Positions 17,558-24,871 of a DNA stretch of 64,000 bases are shown one piece after another; within the stretch, counting starts at the first letter, position 1, and the number at the start of each line of letters is the position of its first letter. The translations under genes were made by a program, and so were the position numbers. A model generated the notes under the pieces. That model had not been told where the DNA came from. It saw only the letters and a list, made by a program, of their open reading frames with translations, and searched no databases. Origin of the DNA: Chitinophaga jiangningensis (GTDB lineage Bacteria; Bacteroidota; Bacteroidia; Chitinophagales; Chitinophagaceae); contig NZ_FRBL01000007.1 in assembly GCF_900142605.1 (NCBI RefSeq), forward strand, positions 434,001 through 498,000, in the 5' to 3' direction.

Positions 17558-18304
17558 TTATATCACCTGGATGCCCAGGTTGCTATATGGTTTGAGGGAA
17601 GGAAGTTCCGGGTTATCCGTCACGATGGTATCAATGCCTTGTATGTCGCATACCTTGTAAGGTTCTGCTGTCCCCATTTTATCGCTGGTAGCGAGGGCAA
17701 TGGTTTTATAGGAGGATGCCACCATCTCTCTTTTCACATCGGCTTCATTCAGGTCCAGTCCCGTTACGCCGGCGTCCGGGTGCAGGGAGCAGATGCCGAG
17801 GAAGCAAAGGTCGGCTTTAATCCGTTGAAACATTTTAATTGTTTCCATGCCTCCGGCCGTTTGGGAGTCCTTCCCGATGCGTCCGCCGGTAAATATAAGG
17901 TCAATGGATGGATGGTCCACCAGTTTAGCTGCAATAGGAACACTGTTGGTGATAATGGTGGCTTTAAGGTGAAGTGGCAGTATCTGCGCCAGCATGAGCG
18001 TGGAGGTGCCGCCGTCGAGGATGATGGTTTGCCCGTCGTGTATGAACGACAATGCTTTTGAAGCGATGTGCTTCTTATCATCTTCGTGGTAAACGATTCT
18101 TTCTTTAAACGAATATGGGTTGGGTGAGTGCGGGATGGCGCCGCCGCGTACCTTGATGAGCTGACCACTTTGTGCCAGTGCTTCCAGGTCCCTGCGCACG
18201 GTATCTTCTGATACCTGCAGGTCGTTACTCAGTTCTGCCTGCAATACTTTATGATCTGCCTGCAGTTTCTTTAAAATATAATCCAGCCTTTCCTCTTTCA
18301 GCAT
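17558..18304 (-). CDS. DeoR/GlpR-family transcriptional regulator
   Basis: The 248-residue protein has an N-terminal DeoR helix-turn-helix (about 1-57, ERLDYILKKLQADHKV and VSEDTVRRDLEAL) and a C-terminal phosphosugar-sensing domain (about 75-235, ILDGGTSTLMLA, IFTGGRIGKDSQT). ATG 18304 (MLKEERLDYI) is preferred over an upstream ATG at 18403, which would cross the divergent nucleotidase promoter. It heads a regulator-transporter operon and faces a 5'-nucleotidase gene across an 83 bp spacer with phased repeats that are its likely operator. Confidence 0.92.
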   Translation of the reverse strand: MLKEERLDYILKKLQADHKVLQAELSNDLQVSEDTVRRDLEALAQSGQLIKVRGGAIPHSPNPYSFKERIVYHEDDKKHIASKALSFIHDGQTIILDGGTSTLMLAQILPLHLKATIITNSVPIAAKLVDHPSIDLIFTGGRIGKDSQTAGGMETIKMFQRIKADLCFLGICSLHPDAGVTGLDLNEADVKREMVASSYKTIALATSDKMGTAEPYKVCDIQGIDTIVTDNPELPSLKPYSNLGIQVI

Positions 18305-18392
18305 AATCTTGCCATTTTCTGCAATATTATGAAATATTTTGCGATAATTTGCTGAATTTTGCATAAGTTTGCAAAAAACAGCAAAATATGGC
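18301..18392. promoter_or_regulatory. Helically phased TTTGC operator in a divergent promoter
   Basis: GC dinucleotides occur at 18301, 18311, 18321, 18341, 18351, 18361, 18371, 18381 and 18391, exactly 10 bp apart with one gap. Four TTTGC copies start at 18338, 18348, 18358 and 18368. TTTTGCA (18357-18363) and TGCAAAA (18370-18376) form an inverted repeat. The site fills the space between the deoR-type gene and the nucleotidase gene. Confidence 0.65.
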
Positions 18393-18927
18393 AAGAATAG
18401 CAATTGATATGGACAATGTGATGGCGGACTTAACGGCTCACATGATCCATTTATATGAACAGAAGCATGGCGTAAGAGTAACGAGGGAATCGCTCAACGG
18501 GCATCCGGACGGTGGTGGATTTCCTATTGAGGGAGAAACGCTGAAATTTATCCATGAGGAGGGCTTTTTCCGCAGCCTGCCGGTAATGCCGGATAGCCAG
18601 GAGGTGATAAAGTCGCTGATGGATAAGCATGAGGTGTTTATCGTATCTGCAGCCACGGAGTTTCCGTTATCGCTTAAGGAGAAGATAGACTGGCTGGGTG
18701 AACATTTCCCTTATATCAGCTGGAGAAATGTAGTTTTATGTGGCTCCAAGACCATCATAGAAGCCGACTACATGATTGACGACCACGATAAGAACTTGCG
18801 TTATTTCAAGGGTGAGCGCTTATTATTTACGGCTCCTCATAATATCCTGTTAAACGACTACAAGCGGGTAAACAACTGGCAGGAAGTGGCGGAGTATTTT
18901 CAGCTGACGCCTGCGCTGGTAAAGTAA
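18388..18927 (+). CDS. 5'(3')-deoxyribonucleotidase-like HAD phosphatase (NT5C type)
   Basis: The 179-residue cytoplasmic protein is predicted to dephosphorylate (deoxy)nucleoside monophosphates. It starts with the HAD motif I DMDNVMADL (nucleophile and acid Asp, residues 7 and 9), has VSAAT as motif II near 90, and MIDDHDKN as the late Asp motif near 130. The length fits the NT5C family. It is divergent from the deoR-MFS operon and shares its regulatory spacer, pointing to nucleotide or deoxysugar salvage. Confidence 0.88.
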   Translation: MARIAIDMDNVMADLTAHMIHLYEQKHGVRVTRESLNGHPDGGGFPIEGETLKFIHEEGFFRSLPVMPDSQEVIKSLMDKHEVFIVSAATEFPLSLKEKIDWLGEHFPYISWRNVVLCGSKTIIEADYMIDDHDKNLRYFKGERLLFTAPHNILLNDYKRVNNWQEVAEYFQLTPALVK

Positions 18928-18945
18928 ACCGTTCACAAACGATAG

Positions 18946-19488
18946 TCAGACCTGCACTGGTTGTTTCTTTTCCAGTGCTTTCAACCTTCTTACACATTGT
19001 TGTAGCTCCATACATTTATCCAGGTAGGCTTCCATCCAGTTTACCTCCTGCAGGGCTGTTTGCGGATTGGTGAACCATGCAGGATCAAGTTGGATGCTAT
19101 TCGCCAGTAGTTGAAGCTGCGCGGCGGTTAATACCTCCTGGTCTGTCCACTCGTACAATTCATCCGTCTTAATATCCAGCGAAATGGCTACCTGCTTTGG
19201 TTTCAGCTTATGAATAGCAAAGTAGAGCAGGAGTCGTTCGCCCTGGTGTGGGGTATTTTGCTCATTCAGGGAGTTCCAGTTCAGGAATTCTTCCAGGGTA
19301 ATAGGAATGGCCTGGAGCATTTTCATCAATTTTTCCGTTTTGATTTTAGGTTTGAGGAAGTTGTCGTACAGCCCTGGTCGGGTGTACCCCGTCAGCTTTG
19401 CGAAGGTGGTGAGTACAAACTTTTTATCTCTTAAAATGCGCCTCAAACGTATGCCGTGATGGATCTCATATTGTGGTACCATAAGCAT
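18946..19488 (-). CDS. Double-HTH regulator-like protein, paralog 1
   Basis: The 180-residue protein has two predicted helix-turn-helix-like units (about 10-58 and 82-125) separated by HQGERLLLYFAI, and a helical C-terminal tail. Over most of its length it aligns with the next gene upstream (19624-20229): GxRLRRILRDKK versus GQRLKQILKQRK, EEFLNWN versus EEFMRWN, HQGERLL versus HHGERLL. Its first unit is XRE-like. No known family beyond XRE-type DNA binding can be named. It is convergent with the nucleotidase gene. Confidence 0.72.
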   Translation of the reverse strand: MLMVPQYEIHHGIRLRRILRDKKFVLTTFAKLTGYTRPGLYDNFLKPKIKTEKLMKMLQAIPITLEEFLNWNSLNEQNTPHQGERLLLYFAIHKLKPKQVAISLDIKTDELYEWTDQEVLTAAQLQLLANSIQLDPAWFTNPQTALQEVNWMEAYLDKCMELQQCVRRLKALEKKQPVQV

Positions 19489-19623
19489 GTAATGCTGTGC
19501 TTTTTAGTTTTTTATGGGGTATACACAGCTGTACAAATATAGCTATTTGTAATTACAAAATAACACTCAATATCATTCTTATTATTTACAAAAGGATGTC
19601 ATTTTGATACGCAGCGTATCAAA

Positions 19624-20229
19624 TCAGCGGGTTTTTGCGACTTTTTTCACTTCCTGGAGTTCGCGGCGCAGCTGAATCACTTCATCCTTAAGGTTATTGT
19701 ACAGGTGCAGCAGTTCATTATGGTCTTCGAGGAGCTTATAATATTTCTCTCTTTGGGTCATCATTTCTTCGGTATCGCTATTGCGGGCTTCGGCAACGGT
19801 ACCGGGGTTCAAAAAGGCCTCCAGGCTTATATCTACGGCTTTTGCGGCCCGCTCCAGCTCACTGGGCGAAAAAGTCTGTTTTTCGAAGAGATTATACATG
19901 GTCCTGCGGCTCATATCCATCCGCTCTGCGAGACGACTTCTATTAAGCCCTTTTTCGGCAATAATGGCCAGTAATCGTTCCCCGTGGTGCAGGTTCTTAT
20001 CCTGCGCAATCAGCTGTGCGCCATTCCAGCGCATAAACTCTTCAGTAGTGATGCCAATGATGGTGCAAAAACGCTCCAGGTTGGCTCTTTTCATATCACT
20101 TTTGCGTAAATGATAATGTGCTATCTGGTTGGTAAAACCGGCTTTCTTGGCAAAGTCGATCACCTTAATCTTCCTTTGTTTCAGAATCTGCTTTAACCGT
20201 TGCCCCATGTGTATCAGGCTCGTCTGCAT
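19624..20229 (-). CDS. Double-HTH XRE-like regulator with coiled-coil tail, paralog 2
   Basis: The 201-residue protein has a first XRE-like HTH (about 8-60), the shared linker HHGERLLAII, a second clearer HTH (about 92-135, RSRLAERMDMSRRTMYNLF) and a heptad-rich C-terminal helix (about 155-195, LLEDHNELLHLYNNL) that should dimerise. It is a tandem paralog of the gene 135 bp downstream on the same strand. It probably is a DNA-binding regulator; the targets are unknown. Confidence 0.8.
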   Translation of the reverse strand: MQTSLIHMGQRLKQILKQRKIKVIDFAKKAGFTNQIAHYHLRKSDMKRANLERFCTIIGITTEEFMRWNGAQLIAQDKNLHHGERLLAIIAEKGLNRSRLAERMDMSRRTMYNLFEKQTFSPSELERAAKAVDISLEAFLNPGTVAEARNSDTEEMMTQREKYYKLLEDHNELLHLYNNLKDEVIQLRRELQEVKKVAKTR

Positions 20230-20667
20230 CGTTAAGTTTTTTGTTTACATGACTGCTTTCCGGACCCTTCCGGAGCAATCGCCGTATAATTTAGCAAAAA
20301 ACTGGCGCATGATGATAATTAAATTATTATTTCAACATTTTATTAATCCATAAATGCCACCTGGACAGGCCTAACGCCGACGCGTAAACGAAGAAAAATG
20401 ATCAGATTTTTATCAGATTTAAAACGGGAATATCGATTTGCGCGTGATATTTTTTATGTCAGCAAACCACTTGACAAGTTTTGAACATTTTTGAGAAATT
20501 TTACCCGCCACTGTCAACTATCATATCTTGAAAATTAGCTACAGCATTGGATTACAAAGGACAAATATTGATTAAAAAAATGTATCAATAAATTGTTACA
20601 TTTAAAATCTTTATAAATATATTTGCTTACATAATAATTCACTCATCCTTTGTTAAAACTATAAATT
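20230..20667. other. AT-rich spacer between two divergent regulator-like genes
   Basis: The 438 bp contain no convincing ORF or RNA gene. A promoter for the downstream small gene is visible at 20593-20625; the rest holds nothing I can name. Confidence 0.5.
20593..20625 (+). promoter_or_regulatory. Promoter of the small gene at 20668
   Basis: TTG at 20593-20595 and TATATTTG at 20618-20625 are 22 bp apart, matching the Bacteroidota promoter. The leader of about 35 nt supports ATG 20668. Confidence 0.6.
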
Positions 20668-20988
20668 ATGTTACCCGTTCTCAAATCAACCATTGGGAAG
20701 TATAAATCCACGATGCCCAAAAGCACTAAAAATATCCTGGCGGTTTTTCACGCCCGACTATCAGACGTTCCGATCACGTTTCGGGAACGAGTTTGCAAAG
20801 AATGCAAATGGAGTGTTCCTACATTCTATCGCAAAATGCGCCTGAAAGACAAACCGGATGAAAACGGGGAAATCAATTTTGCGCTGAGCAATGCAGAGAA
20901 AGAGAAAATAATAGCAATCCTGTTCGAAGTACTACAGGATACGAACCGCTATTTTGCACGTAACCAGAAAAAAAAATCATCAAAATGA
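20668..20988 (+). CDS. Small basic protein, possibly DNA-binding
   Basis: The 106-residue product is Lys/Arg-rich. A segment around residues 38-62 (RERVCKECKWSVPTFYRKMR) has the spacing of a helix-turn-helix, with TFYRKM as the recognition-helix candidate. No family is recognised. It has its own promoter and a terminator at 21027, so it is a single transcription unit, divergent from the tandem XRE pair. Confidence 0.65.
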   Translation: MLPVLKSTIGKYKSTMPKSTKNILAVFHARLSDVPITFRERVCKECKWSVPTFYRKMRLKDKPDENGEINFALSNAEKEKIIAILFEVLQDTNRYFARNQKKKSSK

Positions 20989-21026
20989 TGACATAAACTA
21001 ATTTTTATCGACACAAAACAATGAGC

Positions 21027-21060
21027 ACCTCACTTTACATTCTTGTAAGCTGAGGTTTTT
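21027..21060 (+). terminator. Terminator of the small gene at 20668
   Basis: ACCTCA (21027-21032) pairs with TGAGGT (21051-21056), with an inner TTACA/TGTAA stem, then a T-run. Confidence 0.7.
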
Positions 21061-21185
21061 CTGTTGAATAAAACTTTAACAAATAACCTTCCTTTTTAGA
21101 TTTTCTCTATCAAACTTCCAATTTTTCTTAAATTTAAAGCCCGTTAGGAAATGCTTGTACTTAACCAAATAACAATTACGGTGCT

Positions 21186-23099
21186 ATGTCGTACCCATAC
21201 CAGATTAAGAACATTGAAGAATACCAGCAGGCTTATCAACAGAGCGTAATGGACCCGGAAGGGTTCTGGGCTAACATTGCAGACCACTTCCTGTGGAAAC
21301 GCAAATGGGACAAAGTGCTGGAGTGGAACTTTAAAGACCCGGAGATTAAATGGTTCCAGGGCGGCAAAATGAATATTACAGAAAACTGCCTGGACCGCCA
21401 TCTCGGTACCCTCGGGAACCAGCCTGCGATCATCTGGGAACCTAATGATCCGGAAGAAAGACACCGCATTCTCACTTATCGCGAGCTATATAATAAAGTA
21501 GTCCAGTTTGCCAACGTACTCAAAAACAATGGTGTTAAAAAAGGTGACCGTGTATGTATTTACATGGGCATGATTCCTGAACTGGCCATCTCCGTGCTCG
21601 CGTGTGCCCGCATCGGTGCTATACACTCAGTAGTATTCGGAGGCTTCTCAGCACAGTCCATCGCCGACAGAATCAAAGACGCTTCCTGCAGCCTCGTAAT
21701 TACCTGCGATGGCGCATTCCGCGGCAATAAAGACATTCCGCTGAAATCCGTGATAGACGACGCCCTCATGGGATGCCCTACCGTAGAAAAAGTAATCGTG
21801 TGCACCCGCACCCGCACTCCCGTAAGTATGCTCAAAGGCAGAGACGTTTGGTGGGAAGATGAAATCAAAGCGGTAGAAACAATGGGCAACCCTCCGGTAG
21901 CCGCCGAAGAAATGGACGCTGAAGATATGCTCTTCATCCTTTACACTTCCGGCTCCACCGGTAAACCTAAAGGCGTAGTGCACACCTGTGCCGGCTACAT
22001 GGTTTATGCCAACTATACATTTGTAAATACTTTCCAATACCAGCCAGGCGAAGTATACTTCTGTACCGCAGATATCGGCTGGATCACCGGTCATAGCTAT
22101 ATCATCTACGGACCATTGTCCGCCGGAGCTACCACCCTCATGTTTGAAGGGGTACCTACCTATCCTGATGCAGGCCGCCTCTGGGAAATCGTAGATAAAT
22201 ACCGCGTAAACACTTTATACACCGCACCAACAGCCATCCGCAGCCTGATGGGCTTTGGCCTCGGTCCGGTAAACCATAAAGACCTCAGTTCACTCCGTAA
22301 ACTGGGCTCGGTAGGTGAACCTATCAACGAAGAAGCATGGCATTGGTTTAAAGATAATATCGGTAAAGGCAGATGCCCGATCGTGGATACCTGGTGGCAA
22401 ACAGAAACCGGTGGTATCATGATCACACCCATTGCAGGTGTTACCAAAGAAAAGCCCGGCTACGCCACCCTCCCACTCCCGGGTGTACAACCAATACTGG
22501 TTGACGAAACCGGGAAGGAAATCAAAGGCAACGGCGTAAACGGTAACCTCTGTATCAAATTCCCATGGCCAGGCATGCTGCGCACCACCTACGGCGATCA
22601 TGAACGTTTCCGTAACACGTACTTCAGCACTTACGAAAACCTCTACTTCACCGGCGATGGCTGCCTCCGCGACGACGATGGTTACTACCGCATCACCGGC
22701 CGCGTAGATGATGTTCTCAACGTAAGTGGTCACCGCATCGGTACTGCAGAAGTGGAAAACGCTATCAATATGCACGCCGGCGTGGTGGAAAGCGCTGTAG
22801 TCGGCTATCCTCACGATATCAAAGGCCAGGGTATATACGCCTACGTTACCATGGAAAAAATGACCCATGATGCAGAGCTTACTAAAAAAGATATCGCACA
22901 AACAGTAGCCAGAATCATCGGCCCTATTGCCAAACCAGACAAGATTCAATTTGTAAGCGGCCTTCCTAAAACAAGATCCGGCAAAATCATGCGCCGCATC
23001 CTCCGTAAGATCGCTGAAAATGATATGGACAACCTCGGTGATACCTCTACCCTGCTCGATCCGGGCGTGGTGGAAGAAATCAAACGCGGTAAACTTTAA
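21186..23099 (+). CDS. acs: Acetyl-CoA synthetase (AMP-forming)
   Basis: Acs activates acetate with ATP and CoA. The 637-residue product has the adenylate-forming signature YTSGSTGKPKGVVHT (about 257-271), DTWWQTETGG (about 400), YFTGDG near 492, and the C-terminal PKTRSGKIMRR (about 597-607) holding the lysine that is acetylated in regulated homologs. Length and N-terminus are normal. It is a single gene with its own terminator. Confidence 0.97.
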   Translation: MSYPYQIKNIEEYQQAYQQSVMDPEGFWANIADHFLWKRKWDKVLEWNFKDPEIKWFQGGKMNITENCLDRHLGTLGNQPAIIWEPNDPEERHRILTYRELYNKVVQFANVLKNNGVKKGDRVCIYMGMIPELAISVLACARIGAIHSVVFGGFSAQSIADRIKDASCSLVITCDGAFRGNKDIPLKSVIDDALMGCPTVEKVIVCTRTRTPVSMLKGRDVWWEDEIKAVETMGNPPVAAEEMDAEDMLFILYTSGSTGKPKGVVHTCAGYMVYANYTFVNTFQYQPGEVYFCTADIGWITGHSYIIYGPLSAGATTLMFEGVPTYPDAGRLWEIVDKYRVNTLYTAPTAIRSLMGFGLGPVNHKDLSSLRKLGSVGEPINEEAWHWFKDNIGKGRCPIVDTWWQTETGGIMITPIAGVTKEKPGYATLPLPGVQPILVDETGKEIKGNGVNGNLCIKFPWPGMLRTTYGDHERFRNTYFSTYENLYFTGDGCLRDDDGYYRITGRVDDVLNVSGHRIGTAEVENAINMHAGVVESAVVGYPHDIKGQGIYAYVTMEKMTHDAELTKKDIAQTVARIIGPIAKPDKIQFVSGLPKTRSGKIMRRILRKIAENDMDNLGDTSTLLDPGVVEEIKRGKL

Positions 23100-23106
23100 T
23101 TGCTAT

Positions 23107-23138
23107 AGCAGCTGCCTCCAGGGGCAGCTGCTTTTTTA
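23107..23138 (+). terminator. Intrinsic terminator of acs
   Basis: AGCAGCTGCC and GGCAGCTGCT form a 10 bp stem directly after the stop, followed by TTTTTT. Confidence 0.85.
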
Positions 23139-23193
23139 CTTCCCTTCCCGAGTCAGCTGTAAATACGTAGCCAAAGCCCGGAACTGACATTTT

Positions 23194-24135
23194 ATGAAAC
23201 TGCTTAAACGCCTGGGATACTTACTCCTGGCCCTTTTCCTCCTCCTGAATGTTATCGCCGCCTTCCACGCGTGGAAGTTTACACATTTCTACAACGACCC
23301 TAATCATATCAACAAAAAGCCGGAACAAATGGCCGTGGGCGAAAAAATGCAAATGGTGCTTCTCGGCGTTCGTATATCCAAATCCGTAATAAAGCATTTT
23401 CCTGATACGGTGTATAAAGATGTAAATCTTAAGACAGCAAAAGGGATTCGTATAAATTCCTGGTGGATACCGGTGGCCCATCCCATAGGCAACGTTATTC
23501 TCTTCCATGGTTACAACGGCTCCAAACAAGGGCCACTGCCGGAAGCAGCTTATTTCCGGAGCCTGGGATACAATACGCTGCTGGTGGACTTCCGGGCACA
23601 CGGTAACAGTGGAGGTAATACCTGCAGTATCGGGTTTTATGAAAAGGAAGAAGTAAAACTCGCCATGGAATATGTGCAGGCACAATCTCAAAAACCAATT
23701 GTGCTCTGGGGCGTAAGCATGGGTGCCGCTGCTATTCTGAACAGTATAGCTCAATACCGGCTGCAACCGGCTAAAATCATCATCGAATGCCCATATGCTA
23801 CCCTGGTAGATGCCGTAAACAGTCGCATGCGCTCCGTGCATTTACCCACCACCCCACTGTCGCAGCTGCTAACCTTCTGGGGAGGCCTTGAACAGGGATT
23901 CTGGGGCTTTGGCATGCAACCGGCCGAATACGCCAAAAAGGTAACCATGCCCACGCTCTACTTCTGGGGAAAAGCTGATATCCGCGTTATGCAACATGAA
24001 ACCTTATCCGTATTCAATAACCTGGCAACAAAAAACAAGAAATTATACATGGTAGAAAAGGCCGGCCATGAGTCATTTTGCCGCAAAGTGCCCACAGAAT
24101 GGAGAAGGGAAGTACTCCACTTCTTAAAACACTAA
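23194..24135 (+). CDS. Membrane-anchored alpha/beta hydrolase
   Basis: The 313-residue product begins with a hydrophobic signal anchor (about residues 8-28). The hydrolase core has the oxyanion-hole HGYNGS (about 103-108), the nucleophile elbow GVSMG (Ser about 175) with Asp in GKADIRV (about 268) and His in KAGHES (about 293). It resembles the YqkD/frsA-like serine hydrolases of unknown substrate. It lies alone between acs and a convergent L,D-transpeptidase gene. Confidence 0.87.
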   Translation: MKLLKRLGYLLLALFLLLNVIAAFHAWKFTHFYNDPNHINKKPEQMAVGEKMQMVLLGVRISKSVIKHFPDTVYKDVNLKTAKGIRINSWWIPVAHPIGNVILFHGYNGSKQGPLPEAAYFRSLGYNTLLVDFRAHGNSGGNTCSIGFYEKEEVKLAMEYVQAQSQKPIVLWGVSMGAAAILNSIAQYRLQPAKIIIECPYATLVDAVNSRMRSVHLPTTPLSQLLTFWGGLEQGFWGFGMQPAEYAKKVTMPTLYFWGKADIRVMQHETLSVFNNLATKNKKLYMVEKAGHESFCRKVPTEWRREVLHFLKH

Positions 24136-24166
24136 AAGCGCGCACCAACAGCGTGAATGGAAAAAA

Positions 24167-24733
24167 TTATTTTCTAATTACTACAGGTGTACCCACTTTA
24201 ATGAACTCAAACAGTTCATTCACATCCCGGTTTTTCATGCTTATACATCCGAGGGTCCAGTTAATACGGCCATCTACATAAGCATCTGTTATGCCTGAGC
24301 CTGATTCCACGCCATGAATGCCGATGCCGCCACCTGGCGTTGCAGATGCAGCAATGATACCGTTTTCCTGCATGGTCCTGAACTTTTGTATGCTTGCTTC
24401 ATTCGGGTAATCCAATAACAAAAACCGGCTCCACAATCTGTCAATCCGTTTGCTTTGAATATGAAATGTTCCTTCAGGTGTGAGTCGGTCGCCTTCCCGG
24501 CGCTTGTCTGTCTGGTCGCGATTTCCGAATACGACTTTATAAATCTTCCGCAAGGTTACATCTTCATACACATACATGCGGTAATCACTCTTATCTATCA
24601 GTAAAAAAATTTTATCTGCATCAATGTTTGAATTAGTTAATCGCACATTATACAGATCATTGTTGTTCACAAACCCTGTTAATGCAAATAACGACAACAG
24701 GGCTGCGATCCAATAAAGACGGCACTTTTCCAT
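24167..24733 (-). CDS. L,D-transpeptidase family protein (YkuD domain)
   Basis: The 188-residue protein has an N-terminal signal or anchor (about 7-22) and a YkuD catalytic domain with IGIHGV (about 137-142) and the active-site motif LGCISM (Cys about 162), where family members usually have SxGCxR; here Arg is replaced by Met-Lys. These enzymes cross-link or modify peptidoglycan in the periplasm. It is a single gene, convergent with the hydrolase. Confidence 0.86.
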   Translation of the reverse strand: MEKCRLYWIAALLSLFALTGFVNNNDLYNVRLTNSNIDADKIFLLIDKSDYRMYVYEDVTLRKIYKVVFGNRDQTDKRREGDRLTPEGTFHIQSKRIDRLWSRFLLLDYPNEASIQKFRTMQENGIIAASATPGGGIGIHGVESGSGITDAYVDGRINWTLGCISMKNRDVNELFEFIKVGTPVVIRK

Positions 24734-24813
24734 AGGGTATTCGATAAAATGCTTTTAACGCAGGAAGACCTTTATTTATTGTGATCGCAGGCTACATAAC
24801 ATCCGGAAAGCAG

Positions 24814-24852
24814 AACGGGGATAAAGCGGCCTATGGCTGCTTTATCCCCGTT
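24814..24852 (-). terminator. Strong hairpin after the M16 protease gene
   Basis: AACGGGGATAAAGC (24814-24827) pairs perfectly with GCTTTATCCCCGTT (24839-24852). On the minus strand it lies 20 bp past the protease stop but has only a weak T-rich tail. Confidence 0.65.
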
Positions 24853-24871
24853 TGCGGAAATATGGTTAAGT

